DNA from: Sinorhizobium fredii NGR234
GTDB lineage: Bacteria > Pseudomonadota > Alphaproteobacteria > Rhizobiales > Rhizobiaceae
Length of the DNA stretch: 64,000 bases
Direction of reading: 5' to 3'
NCBI RefSeq assembly: GCF_000018545.1
Contig: NC_012586.1
Location: forward strand, 1,240,001-1,304,000
Part shown: piece by piece, positions 17,955 to 27,183 of the stretch
Layout of the letters: every line of letters starts with the position of its first letter
Position numbering within the stretch: position 1 is the first letter of the stretch
The notes under the pieces: generated by a model
Databases searched by the model: none
The model's input: only the letters and a program-made list of their open reading frames with translations
What the model was told of the DNA's origin: nothing
Position numbers and translations under genes: made by a program

Positions 17955-18079
17955 CTTTCAGCTCCTTTCCTTGGCGGAACGGGATACCCAATGCCGGTAT
18001 CCAGCGTCCCGCACGCTGTCTCTGTGCGGCCGAAGTGCCGGCATCGCCGGCGCTCCGGCGGGTCTTGCTTCACCGTGCG
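17955..18079 (-). promoter_or_regulatory. Structured leader of the downstream hsp20 (possible RNA thermometer)
   Basis: The 125-nt spacer contains GGATACC-GGCATTG-GGTATCC, a perfect hairpin, and TTCC-GCCAA-GGAA next to the Shine-Dalgarno. This resembles a heat-sensing leader, but the diagnostic ROSE U(U/C)GCU against the ribosome site is not evident. Read-through from the upstream hsp20 is also possible. Confidence 0.35.
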
Positions 18080-18559
18080 CTAGGCGGCGTGCTTGTCGCC
18101 TTCGATCTGCTTGCCGGCGTCGCCGGCGGGAAGCGCGTCAGCCTGTTGGATATCGATGCGCCGCGGCTTCATCTGCTCGGGAAGTTCGCGGACGAGATCG
18201 ATCGTCAGCAGACCATTGGCGAGGTTTGCGCCGGTGACCATCACATAATCGGCAAGCTGGAAGCGGCGCTCGAAGTTTCGTGCGGCGATACCGCGATAGA
18301 GATATTCCGCATTGCCCTCATCGGCCTTCTCACCGCTGACGACAAGCAGCTGCTGCTCGTGCGTGATGGTGAGTTCGTCCGGGCTGAAGCCCGCAACCGA
18401 CATCGCTATACGATATTGGCTCTCGCCAAGGCGCATGATGTCGTAAGGCGGCCAGTTGTCAGCCGGCGCCATGCGATTTGCCGAGTCGAGCAGCTCGAAC
18501 AGGTGGTCAAAACCCACGCTGGAGCGTGACAGGGGGGAGAAATCGAAGGTTGTTCTCAT
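18080..18559 (-). CDS. Hsp20 family small heat-shock protein (IbpA-like)
   Basis: This 159-residue class A sHSP opens with MRTTFDFSPLSRSSVGFDHLF, the IbpA/HspA-type N-terminus, and has an alpha-crystallin domain at about 35-135 (YRIAMSVAGFSPDELTI, LYRGIAARNFERRFQLADYV). Start 18559 is chosen because AAGGAGG lies 8 nt upstream; an ATG two codons earlier is only 2 nt from it. Divergent from the DUF982 gene. Confidence 0.92.
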   Translation of the reverse strand: MRTTFDFSPLSRSSVGFDHLFELLDSANRMAPADNWPPYDIMRLGESQYRIAMSVAGFSPDELTITHEQQLLVVSGEKADEGNAEYLYRGIAARNFERRFQLADYVMVTGANLANGLLTIDLVRELPEQMKPRRIDIQQADALPAGDAGKQIEGDKHAA

Positions 18560-18650
18560 AGCCATATCCTCCTTGAGCAACATGGACGATGAGGAGCGCC
18601 GAAGAGGACGGAGCTCCTCGACTGTAGGACCCCTGAAAGGCGGCCCGCAC
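18560..18650 (-). ncRNA. ROSE-type RNA thermometer
   Basis: The 5' leader ends CCATGTTGCTCAAGGAGGAT followed by ATGG. CCAT pairs with ATGG, then GTTGCT faces AGGAT across a 5-nt loop. This reproduces the ROSE hallmark, a UUGCU sequence masking the Shine-Dalgarno AGGAGG with an unpaired G. Further GC stems lie upstream. ROSE elements are known before rhizobial hsp genes; melting at heat shock frees the ribosome site. Confidence 0.75.
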
Positions 18651-18655
18651 AGTCG

Positions 18656-18683
18656 ATTTAGTCACTGAAACAGAGGATTCAAG
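18656..18683 (-). promoter_or_regulatory. Sigma-32 (RpoH)-like promoter of hsp20
   Basis: On the minus strand, CTTGAA (18683-18678) matches the RpoH -35 exactly. After 16 nt comes CTAAAT (18661-18656), a partial match to the CCATnT-like -10. The position gives a leader of about 90 nt containing the ROSE element. Confidence 0.5.
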
Positions 18684-18828
18684 AGGCATTTCACATCCAT
18701 TTGACCGTTTCTCGCGGCCCTCAGACGGAGTGCGAAACTCGGCCTTTTCGGGGTTCTTGAATCTGCCTTCTCCACGCCAAATATCTCTTTGCGCGTAATC
18801 CGTTGATGGCATCGGAAAGGAGGAAAAA

Positions 18829-19134
18829 ATGCTTCTCAATGAGATTCCCTGGACAGTCCCGCTCACGGTACGGCTTTCAAACGGCCTGGAACGCACCTTT
18901 ACCTCCGTCTATGAGGCGGTCGATTTTCTCGAGAACGAGTGGCCGCTGCGCAAAGGAGAGCGCTACGAGCGCGCATTGCGCACCTGCCGCCGGGCACTCA
19001 ACAGGATGACACCGGCGGCGGTGGCTCGGGAGGCCTTCATTGCGGCCTGCCTGGAGGCGGGCATGCCGCTGGTGATGGTGACGCCGCGCCGGGAGCCTCG
19101 AGGCGCCGAAGCGAAGACTGCAATCTCAGCCTGA
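18829..19134 (+). CDS. DUF982 domain protein
   Basis: This 101-residue protein matches DUF982, a small family abundant in rhizobia. The pattern is visible as WTVPLTVRLSNGLERTFTSVYEAVDFLENEWP, then KGERYERALRTCRRAL and an AREAFIAACLEAGM helix. A very strong ribosome site (AAAGGAGGAAAAA) precedes the ATG. Function is unknown. It is divergent from the hsp20 genes, which may hint at stress expression. Confidence 0.82.
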   Translation: MLLNEIPWTVPLTVRLSNGLERTFTSVYEAVDFLENEWPLRKGERYERALRTCRRALNRMTPAAVAREAFIAACLEAGMPLVMVTPRREPRGAEAKTAISA

Positions 19135-19144
19135 TGTAGGAGCG

Positions 19145-19177
19145 ATTGGTCGGAAGCGCTGCGGCCTTCCGACCAAT
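19145..19177. terminator. Hairpin between DUF982 gene and pbpC
   Basis: ATTGGTCGGAAG (19145-19156) and CTTCCGACCAAT (19166-19177) form a perfect 12-bp stem between two convergent genes. There is no clear U-run on either side, so termination may be weak or processing-based. Confidence 0.6.
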
Positions 19178-19202
19178 GGACTTCAGCCTGCCTACATCGG
19201 CT

Positions 19203-21614
19203 TCATTCCACGAAGACGCGTACGCTCGAGGCGCGTCCCAGCGCGTCGATGACAGTCAGTGTCGAATAGCCGCCGCCGTCGGGCAGCCATTGGCTGACGC
19301 GGCGGCGCGTCACGTCCGGCAGCGGTTGGCCGTTCGCCAGCCACCGGAACGGCGCCCGCCCGCCCTGCAGTTTCAGCGTCAAGGGCGTCAACGTCTGGCC
19401 GGCGGCGGCGCCGAGATCGACGCGCGCTCCCTCCGGCGGGAAGACGATCTGCGGGGCGGCTTCACGGATCGACGTGGTGGGCAGGCCGCTCGCCGTCATC
19501 GAGAAACGCCGCTGGCCGATCGGCAGATCGGCCTGGGCGAGGCGGACGGCGCTGGCCGGGGCATCCGGCAGCGGAGTGATGGCAATGCCGGCCTTGGCAA
19601 AACCTTCAAAAAGGATCGGCGCGGCCGCACCATAGCCGGTCAGTCCGGGCACGGCGCCATTGTCCGGCCGCCCGACCCAGACGCCGAGTACGTAGCGGCC
19701 GTCGAAACCGACCGACCAGGCATCGCGATAGCCATAGCTGGTGCCCGTCTTGTAGGCGATGCCGCGCTGGCGGCTTCCGGTCGGCGGCAGCACGCCGGAA
19801 AGGATATCGGCGACCTGCCAGGTGGCGACCGTCGAAAGCAGCGGCTCTCCGTCGATCAGCCCCGGTTTGCCCTCGATGCCGTCGCCGAGCCGCACCGGCC
19901 AGCCGCGATTGGCCAGGCCCGCATAGAGCTGGACGAGGTCGCGAAGCGTGATGCCGACGCCGCCGAGACCGATGGCCAGTCCCGGCGCCTCGTTCGGCGG
20001 CAGCTTCGGCCGCACCTCGGCGCGGCGGAAGCGCACCATCAGCCGCGTCGGCCCGACCGCATCGAGCAGCCGGATGGCCGGAACATTGAGGGAAAGCTGC
20101 AGGGCCTGGCGGATGCTGACATCACCCTGGTAGCTCATGTCGAAATTGCGCGGCCGGTAGCCGAAGAAATCGGCCGGTCGGTCCTCGATGATCGTCTCCT
20201 GGCTGACGAGGCCTTCCTCGAAGGCAAGCCCGTAGATGAAGGGTTTCAGCGTCGATCCCGGCGAGCGGGTGATCCGAGTCATGTCGATCCACCCGGAGCG
20301 GCTGGCGTCGAAATAATCCGCCGATCCGACTTCGCCGACGATCTCGCCGGTCCTGGCGTCGGCCATGAGCATCGCGACCGAGACTTTCGGCCCCAACCGC
20401 TGGGCACCTTCACGCGCGACGGCTTCGAGACCGCGCTGGATGTCGCGGCGCAGCGTCGTCTGGTGCCGGAGCGCCGTCGGGTCCTTGCGCAGCGCGGTTT
20501 CTGCCAGATGAGCCGCATGGGCCGGGAGTTGCAGGCGGCGGGTTGGGATGGCGGTCATCGCCGCCCGTTCCGCCTCGCCTTCGCCGATGACCTTGGTGAC
20601 TGCCGCGCGCGCGAGGACCCGTTCTCGCGCGGCGTCGGCGGCGGCAAGGTTGCGGTCCGGCCGGCGCTTCTCCGGCAATTGCGGCAGGGCAACGAGCAGC
20701 GCCGCTTCGCCGATCGAGAGGCGCCGCGGCTCCTTGCCGAACCAGGCGAGGCTCGCGGCACGCACGCCTTCGAGGTTGCCGCCATAGGGGGCGTGGGTCA
20801 GATAGAGCTCGAGGATCTCTTCCTTGCTGAGGCGCCGTTCGATCTGGACGGCGCGGGCGAGTTGCAGCAGCTTCGCCGTCAGCGAACGCCGCTCGCGCGG
20901 CTCGATCAGTCGCGCCACCTGCATGGAAAGCGTCGAGGCGCCCGATACGATGCGGCCATTGGTGACGAATTGCAGCGCCGCACGGCCGAGCGCCAGCGGA
21001 TCGACGCCGTGGTGCTGGCGGAACCGCTGGTCCTCATAGGCGACCAGCATGTCGAGGAAACGCGGATCGACATCACCGACCGTCGTCTTCAGCCGCCACA
21101 GGCCGTCCGGGGTGGCAAAGGCGCGCAGCAGGTTTCCATCCTTGTCGAGAACTTCGCGCGAGAAGACCTGGGCGCGCTCGAGCGGTGGCGGGAAAGTCCG
21201 GTCAGCCCATTCGAGACCGGCGATGGCTGCGAGGATTGCTGTGGCGAAGCCGATTGGCAGCGCGATAAGGGCAGCGACACGACGGTGGCGGGGACGTCGG
21301 GAACAAACGGGTTTGCCGGCAGCACCCCCCTCTGCCCTGCCGGGCATCTCCCCCACAAGCGGGGAGAGCGGCGAGCGGCTATGCGTCAGTCCTCGAACTC
21401 CGACGGAATTCGGGGATCCATCGATAGTTGTTGGGGATGTCTCAAGTTCGACGGCTGTCGTGGAACGAGCGCTTGCATCCCCGATCTCCCCGCTTGTGGG
21501 GGAGATGTCTGGCAGGGCAGAGGGGGGTAGGGCCTGCACGCCTTTCCAGCGCATACCCAGCCATTCCAGCACCTGCCGTGGCAAACCAACGAAAAGCGTT
21601 CGCAGGATCGACAT
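19203..21614 (-). CDS. pbpC: Penicillin-binding protein 1C
   Basis: This 803-residue bifunctional peptidoglycan synthase has a cytoplasmic tail, a TM near 105-130 (VAALIALPIGFATAILAAIAGLEW), a glycosyltransferase domain (E194 in AYEDQRF; GASTLSMQVARL), a transpeptidase domain (S454-T-L-K457; K622-T-G) and a C-terminal PBP1C domain. The gene starts 8 bp after the alpha-2-macroglobulin stop, so the pair is coupled. Residues about 30-97 do not look like PBP1C: they are encoded by an inserted palindromic repeat (21326-21526) that stays in frame. An ATG within the repeat would give a shorter protein but lacks a ribosome site. Confidence 0.9.
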   Translation of the reverse strand: MSILRTLFVGLPRQVLEWLGMRWKGVQALPPSALPDISPTSGEIGDASARSTTAVELETSPTTIDGSPNSVGVRGLTHSRSPLSPLVGEMPGRAEGGAAGKPVCSRRPRHRRVAALIALPIGFATAILAAIAGLEWADRTFPPPLERAQVFSREVLDKDGNLLRAFATPDGLWRLKTTVGDVDPRFLDMLVAYEDQRFRQHHGVDPLALGRAALQFVTNGRIVSGASTLSMQVARLIEPRERRSLTAKLLQLARAVQIERRLSKEEILELYLTHAPYGGNLEGVRAASLAWFGKEPRRLSIGEAALLVALPQLPEKRRPDRNLAAADAARERVLARAAVTKVIGEGEAERAAMTAIPTRRLQLPAHAAHLAETALRKDPTALRHQTTLRRDIQRGLEAVAREGAQRLGPKVSVAMLMADARTGEIVGEVGSADYFDASRSGWIDMTRITRSPGSTLKPFIYGLAFEEGLVSQETIIEDRPADFFGYRPRNFDMSYQGDVSIRQALQLSLNVPAIRLLDAVGPTRLMVRFRRAEVRPKLPPNEAPGLAIGLGGVGITLRDLVQLYAGLANRGWPVRLGDGIEGKPGLIDGEPLLSTVATWQVADILSGVLPPTGSRQRGIAYKTGTSYGYRDAWSVGFDGRYVLGVWVGRPDNGAVPGLTGYGAAAPILFEGFAKAGIAITPLPDAPASAVRLAQADLPIGQRRFSMTASGLPTTSIREAAPQIVFPPEGARVDLGAAAGQTLTPLTLKLQGGRAPFRWLANGQPLPDVTRRRVSQWLPDGGGYSTLTVIDALGRASSVRVFVE
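21326..21526. repeat. Palindromic repeat element inserted in frame in pbpC
   Basis: About 41-bp arms (21326-21366 and 21486-21526) are inverted copies with roughly two mismatches around a ~119-bp core. On the minus strand they encode PSALPDISPTSGE and PLSPLVGEMPGRAEGG, peptides characteristic of translated rhizobial repeats. The ~201-bp length (67 codons) preserves the pbpC frame. Confidence 0.75.
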
Positions 21615-21622
21615 CGCGCGTT

Positions 21623-24600
21623 TTACTGGGCCGCCAGCACCTCCATGCGGCCGGTCGCGGTGCGGGCCGAGAACTGCGGCCGGTACATGTCCTCGACGTT
21701 TGCGGCCGGATGATCGTAGGTGCCGGGCGTCACGGCGCGGACGACATAGGCAAGGGTGATCTCCCTATTGTCGCCGGTCGAACGGTCGAAGGCCGCGACG
21801 AAGCGGTCGCTGCGGAACTCGGTGTGCGCCGCCTGAACCTCGCCGATCCATTCGAAATTCGAGAGCTGGGCGCTGTCGACAAGGCTCGGATTGTCGATCT
21901 CGAAGCCGGCCGGCAGGAGGTCGGTGATCAGCACCCGCGACGGCCAGTCGTTGCTCTCGGTCGCCTTGAGCACGACGACATAGCGCTCGTTCTGGCGTGC
22001 CTGGCTGACATTCGCCTCGGCACCATCGAGCGTGTAATAGGTGCGCTCGATGGCGAAGCCGTCGCCGCCGGCCGAGAGCGGCTGGGCGGGTGCCGCAACG
22101 GTCGTCACCACGGCGGAAACCGCGTCAGTGCCGTTGTTGCGGATGACGACCGGGTGCTCGATCAGCGCGTCGCCGGCAATCCGGGCGGCATAGCTGCCGG
22201 TGCGGGCGGCGCCGTTGACCGCCAGCCTCATATCCTCGTCGCCGCCCTGGACGGCGCGCGCGGCGAGCAGCATCCAGGCCTGTTCCTGGGTGCTGGTGTA
22301 ACGGGCCTGCTCCCATTCCCGTGCGACGATCTTCGAGAGTTCCGGGATGATCGGCGGCACGGGGCGGCTTTCGGCCGCGAGCGCCAGAACTGCCGCATCG
22401 TCGCGTAGCGACGACCCGTAGTCGGAGCGGGCGAGGCTGACATTGACGAGCCCGGTCGACATGTTGACGGCGGCTGCGAAGATGTCCTGCGACCGCTCGC
22501 CATCGCCGTAGAGCGCAAGGGCCGCGGCAATATGCGCCTTGGCAAGCGGTGTCGGGAAATCCCCGAGCAACGTGTCGGCATAATAGCGAAGGTCGCTGAT
22601 CGCCGCCTTGCGATTGCGGGCGAGCACATAGAGGGCATAGGCGATCTCGTTGCCGCGGTCCTTGACATTCGTCTCGTAGCTCAGCGCGTTCTGCAGATTT
22701 TCGAGCGCCTGGACCATCGCCTGTTCCGGCACGTCGAACTTCTGCTCGCGCGCCCGGGTCAGGAAGTCGGTGACATAGGCGTCGAGCCACAGATCGCCGG
22801 AGCCGGGGCTCCACAGGCCGAAGCTGCCGGAGGAGGACTGGTAGGAAAGGACGCGGTAGATCGCCTCCTGCACGCGCTTGGCCACCTCACCGTCCTCGGC
22901 AAGCCCCGACTGCTTGGAGAGCTCGCTGAGATAGAGCAGCGGCAAGGCGCGGCTCGTCGTCTGTTCGGCGCAGCCATAGGGGTAGCGGTCGAGCGACATC
23001 ATGAGCGCCGGAATGTCGAAGGCGGCCGATCGGGTCACATTTAGGCTGACCGAGGCGCCCTGCAGCAGGCTGTCGGTGAGCAATTGATCGTCGACGGTCA
23101 GGCTGCTGCCGGCGGCAATATTGACGACCTGGCGCTGCGTGATCGGCAGTGCAGCCGGCCGAACCGGGATGTTCACCGCCTGCTCCAGCGACAGGCCCTC
23201 GGCGTTCGAGAGTGTGACCGTGACGAGGCCGTTGCCCGGATATTGGCCGGTCAGCGGCAGCGTCACGGCGGATTTGCCGCCGGCTTCGAGTTCCACGGTT
23301 TGCGAGGGGCCGGTCTGCTCGACGGTGGCCGGACCATTTGTGGTGACCTGCAACTGATAGTCGCCGGCCGGTCCGTCTGTGTTGGCGATGTCGAGCCTCA
23401 TTTCGGCCTGGTCTCCGGGCGCCAGGAATTTCGGCAGGCTGGCGGTGACGACGATCGGGTCGCGGATGACGACGTCCTTCACCGCATGGCCGGTGCCGGC
23501 CTTCGTCCAGGCGAGCGCCATGACTCGCGCCGTGCCGTTGAACTGCGGGATGTCGAAGCGGACATTCGCCATGCCTTCGGCGTCGAGCTTCACCGGCCCG
23601 GAGAAGAAGGCGACCAGTTGTTCGGTCGGCGGGCTGCCCTCAAGCGGCATCTGCCCGCCGTCGCCGCCGGTGCGCAGCCGCCCGGTGGCACCGAGCGAAC
23701 CGTCGATCAAGCGGCCGTAGAGGTCGCGGATTTCGAGACCGAGCCGCCTCTGGCCGAAATACCAGCCGTCTGGATCCGGCGCCTCATAGCGCGTCAGGTT
23801 GAGGATGCCGACATCGACGGCGGCGACCGTGACGTAGGCGTCCTCGTTGGCGCCCGCGCCGCGCACCTGAAGGCTGATGTCGAGGGGCTGGCGCGGCTGC
23901 GTCTTCTCGGGTGCGTCGAGACTGATCGCAAGCTTTCGGTCGGCGGGGTCGACGGTCAGCCACTTGATGCCGATCGCCCGCATCGGCATGCGGCTTTCCT
24001 GGGCTTCACCGGGGCGGTAAAGCGTCGCCGTCACATAGGCGCCGGCGCCCCAGTCGGCGGTGACCGGCAGTTCCACTTCGCCGCCGGTCTCGGCGATCGT
24101 CGCGGTCTTTGTCGCGACCAGGTTCTCCGTGCCGACGGTCACCAGCAATTCGCCGGCAAAGCGCGGCGAAACCTTGAGCTTCGCCGTCTCGCCGACCGCA
24201 TAATTTTCCTTGTCCAGCGCGATCTCGAGCCCATCCGGCGTTTCCGTCGAGGTGGCTTCGACATACCAGCCGGCATCGAACTCGACGCTCGAGGTCGGGC
24301 CGTCGGCCGCCGCCGTCTCGACCTCGAGGCGATAGCGACCCCAGCCGACCGGCACGGCGATCTGGCCGCCGTTCTCGGTGACGTCGACCGTACCATTCGC
24401 CACCTGTTTCGTGGAAATGACCGGCTCGTATTTCCAGGCGCTGCCGTCGCGATACCATTGATAATTGCGCTCGACGCTGATCAGCTTCCAGAAAAGACCG
24501 GGCATCGAGACTTTTGCGCCATCCGCATCGACGCCGATAACGTGGAATTTGCCGACCGAATTTTCGGCGAGCTCGCCGGAGAATTCCGGCTTGATGCCGA

Positions 24601-27073
24601 TCATCGGACCTTCCGGCTTGACCGGCAGCGTCAAGGCACGTTCGACGGCCCGGCCGCCGGCCTCGCGCATGCGCACCGTAACCGTGGCGTTCAGCAATTG
24701 CGTCGTTGCCGGCACCTCGCCGAGATCGACGGCAAACACCGATTTCCCGTCCGCATCGAGCGGCTCGAGGCCTTCGAGCGGCAAGCGGCTGTCTTCGCTT
24801 GCCTCCTCATCGGCGAGGCCGAAGACATAGCCCTTGAAGGCTTCGCTCTCGCGCGTCGGTTTGACCGCCACGTCGCCTTCGAGCGTCAGGCCGGCGGCCG
24901 GCGCGCCATAGAGGAAGCGGCCGTCGACCGCGACGTCAATGGGCGTGCCGATCTCCACCTGCTTCGCTTCGCTCGTCAGGGCGAATTCGGTGCGGTCCGG
25001 CACGAAGTCATCGACGAGGAACTGCTTCTCGCCAATTGCCGAGCCTTTCGGGTCGGTGAAGATCTGCATCGTCCAGGTGCCGCGCATGGCGTTTTCGAGA
25101 ACGGGCAGATCGAGCGTATGGCCCCCGAGCTTGCCGCCATTGCTGACCATGCGGCGGTCCTCGACGCCGTCCGGGCGCAGGAACACGAAGGTGAGCGGCA
25201 GGTTCTCGATCGCCTGGCCATTGACGTCGCGGGCAAGCGCTGCGGCATGCACCGTCTCGCCGGCGCGGTAGATGCCGCGCTCGGTCCAGGCATAGATATC
25301 GATTGCGCCCGGTGCGGCGCGGCCGGTAACGCCGCGGTCGGAAAGATCGAAGCCGGCGCGTGTCATGTCGAGGAAGACGTAGTCGTCCTCGCCTTGCCGC
25401 GCCGTGATGACGGCCGGGGTCATGCTCGCCGTGCCGCGGATCAGGCCGGCCGCGAAGACGGCGCGCCCTTCCGCGTCGGTCGTCGCGGTGCCGAGCACTT
25501 CGTTGTTCTTGGCGACCAGTTGCAGTTCGACGTCGGCGAGCGGCTTGGCGCTGGCGAGCGAGCGCGCAAAGACACTCAGTCCATCGGTTCCGGCATAGGT
25601 CGAGATGCCGATATCGGAGACGACGAACCATTGCGTGGCGCGCGCGTCCCATTCCTGGCTGAGCGCGGTCGCCGATGCGGCGGTCAGTACATAAACGCCG
25701 GGCTTGCGCTTCGGCAGCGCCTCGTCGACAGGGAAGCTCGTGACCACTTCCTTGTTGAGCTCGGTCTTGATGTCGATGCTGCCCTGCCAGACGAGCTCGC
25801 CGCTTTCGGCCTCGATGCGCTCGGCGCTGTAGCCGTCGAGCTGGGTGAGGAACTGCGAGCTCGTCAGCAAAGTCGAGATGCTGCGGTCGCCGATGCGATA
25901 GAGCTTGAGGTTGGCGCTTTCCGTGTTGACCGAGACGATCGGGATGCCGCGGCGTGCCGTCGACGGCAGCACGAAGCTGTCGCCGGTGAAGCGCACCATC
26001 GGCGCGCGGTCCTTGACATAGATGTCGAGGCTGACCGGGGTTTCGATGACTTCGTCGACGGAGGAGGGCAGCCCCTGCCTGAGGACCAGCTTGTAGCGCT
26101 GGCCGTGCGCCAGCCCCTCGACGCAGATCTCGCTACCCTTGGCTTCGACCGCTTTCGGCGCGACGCCGTCGAGCGTTACGAAGGAGGCGTAATCGGGACC
26201 GTTCTTCAGTAACTGTTCGGAGAACTGCACGCAGGCGCGCGGGCTTGCGCCATCCGCATCGATCGTATGGCCGGTGACGCGGAAACCCTGGCGTGCCTTG
26301 AGGTCGAGATAGGCTGTCTCGACGGTCTTGGCCTGCACGAGTTCGAGGCTGCCCTTGTAGGCCTGCAGCGCGGATCGGTAGTTCTGCAGGTTGTCGAGCG
26401 CCTGCGCGAGGACGGCGAGCGCATCGGCGCGGCTTTGGGTCGTTCTCGTCAACTGATAGCCGTTGAGCGCGGCAAGCGCCGCCTCGCTGGCGAGATCCGT
26501 ACCGCCGCTGTACCGGTTGGCGGCTCTCGCCGTCTCCAGCCACAGCTCACCGTCCTCGGGGATGATCGCCAGCGCACCACGGAACGCCTTGAGTGCGGCG
26601 ACGAAGTTGCCAGCCGTCAACTCGCGATGTCCCGTTTCGATCAAGCCGTTGACGCCGAAACCCTGTTGGTCGTCGGCCAAGGCGAGGCCGGCCTTGACGT
26701 CGCGTGCCTGCTGCAGGAGGTCGTCCGAGACGAAGGAGAGGCGAGGCGGGGCGCCGAGATCCGGTTCGCCCGCGGCAGTCTCGACGACCTTCCCGGCAAT
26801 CGCTCCCTTGAACGTGTTCAACTGGTTGAAGTCGGACTTGAGGAAACACCACTTCACCTTTGGATTGTAGGTGAAGGCCTTGCAGGCGCGGTCGGCGATG
26901 CAGGCGGTCTGGCACTCGTCGAGCGAGACGTCCTGTTCGGTGCGCAGGTCGAAGCCGAAATAATCGGCGTCATTGGTGATCTCGACCTTGCGGTCGGCTT
27001 CGGCCGCCGCGGCCGGGGCGCCGAGGGAAAGAAGCGTCAAGAAAAGGGTGGTAAGGCCGAGAAACGCGCGCAT
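21623..27073 (-). CDS. Bacterial alpha-2-macroglobulin with N-terminal PAN/Apple domain
   Basis: This 1816-residue exported protein has a Sec signal peptide (MRAFLGLTTLFLTLLSLGAPAAAA) with no lipobox Cys. A PAN/Apple-like domain follows at about 28-95, with several cysteines. Macroglobulin MG domains then lead to the thioester motif GCAEQ at 1367-1371 (C1368, Q1371) and an alpha-helical thioester domain. Bacterial A2Ms are thought to trap proteases in the periplasm. The adjacent PBP1C is the recurrent partner, probably for cell-wall repair. Start 27073 is chosen for the signal peptide; the open frame extends upstream over unrelated sequence. Confidence 0.92.
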   Translation of the reverse strand: MRAFLGLTTLFLTLLSLGAPAAAAEADRKVEITNDADYFGFDLRTEQDVSLDECQTACIADRACKAFTYNPKVKWCFLKSDFNQLNTFKGAIAGKVVETAAGEPDLGAPPRLSFVSDDLLQQARDVKAGLALADDQQGFGVNGLIETGHRELTAGNFVAALKAFRGALAIIPEDGELWLETARAANRYSGGTDLASEAALAALNGYQLTRTTQSRADALAVLAQALDNLQNYRSALQAYKGSLELVQAKTVETAYLDLKARQGFRVTGHTIDADGASPRACVQFSEQLLKNGPDYASFVTLDGVAPKAVEAKGSEICVEGLAHGQRYKLVLRQGLPSSVDEVIETPVSLDIYVKDRAPMVRFTGDSFVLPSTARRGIPIVSVNTESANLKLYRIGDRSISTLLTSSQFLTQLDGYSAERIEAESGELVWQGSIDIKTELNKEVVTSFPVDEALPKRKPGVYVLTAASATALSQEWDARATQWFVVSDIGISTYAGTDGLSVFARSLASAKPLADVELQLVAKNNEVLGTATTDAEGRAVFAAGLIRGTASMTPAVITARQGEDDYVFLDMTRAGFDLSDRGVTGRAAPGAIDIYAWTERGIYRAGETVHAAALARDVNGQAIENLPLTFVFLRPDGVEDRRMVSNGGKLGGHTLDLPVLENAMRGTWTMQIFTDPKGSAIGEKQFLVDDFVPDRTEFALTSEAKQVEIGTPIDVAVDGRFLYGAPAAGLTLEGDVAVKPTRESEAFKGYVFGLADEEASEDSRLPLEGLEPLDADGKSVFAVDLGEVPATTQLLNATVTVRMREAGGRAVERALTLPVKPEGPMIGIKPEFSGELAENSVGKFHVIGVDADGAKVSMPGLFWKLISVERNYQWYRDGSAWKYEPVISTKQVANGTVDVTENGGQIAVPVGWGRYRLEVETAAADGPTSSVEFDAGWYVEATSTETPDGLEIALDKENYAVGETAKLKVSPRFAGELLVTVGTENLVATKTATIAETGGEVELPVTADWGAGAYVTATLYRPGEAQESRMPMRAIGIKWLTVDPADRKLAISLDAPEKTQPRQPLDISLQVRGAGANEDAYVTVAAVDVGILNLTRYEAPDPDGWYFGQRRLGLEIRDLYGRLIDGSLGATGRLRTGGDGGQMPLEGSPPTEQLVAFFSGPVKLDAEGMANVRFDIPQFNGTARVMALAWTKAGTGHAVKDVVIRDPIVVTASLPKFLAPGDQAEMRLDIANTDGPAGDYQLQVTTNGPATVEQTGPSQTVELEAGGKSAVTLPLTGQYPGNGLVTVTLSNAEGLSLEQAVNIPVRPAALPITQRQVVNIAAGSSLTVDDQLLTDSLLQGASVSLNVTRSAAFDIPALMMSLDRYPYGCAEQTTSRALPLLYLSELSKQSGLAEDGEVAKRVQEAIYRVLSYQSSSGSFGLWSPGSGDLWLDAYVTDFLTRAREQKFDVPEQAMVQALENLQNALSYETNVKDRGNEIAYALYVLARNRKAAISDLRYYADTLLGDFPTPLAKAHIAAALALYGDGERSQDIFAAAVNMSTGLVNVSLARSDYGSSLRDDAAVLALAAESRPVPPIIPELSKIVAREWEQARYTSTQEQAWMLLAARAVQGGDEDMRLAVNGAARTGSYAARIAGDALIEHPVVIRNNGTDAVSAVVTTVAAPAQPLSAGGDGFAIERTYYTLDGAEANVSQARQNERYVVVLKATESNDWPSRVLITDLLPAGFEIDNPSLVDSAQLSNFEWIGEVQAAHTEFRSDRFVAAFDRSTGDNREITLAYVVRAVTPGTYDHPAANVEDMYRPQFSARTATGRMEVLAAQ

Positions 27074-27183
27074 CGACAAAGTCCTCCCAACGCTGCCCGC
27101 TTCGAGTGAGCCACACTCTTTCAACCTTCGCAGAGCGTTGTCAACAAAGAGCTTTGCAACCAGAGGAATTCGTCGGCAACGGT

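Noticed and set aside
23084..26212. 1042-codon open frame on the plus strand
   Set aside because: It is antisense to the A2M gene, has no ribosome site or recognisable domain, and its Arg/Asp/Gly-rich composition is that of a high-GC shadow frame.
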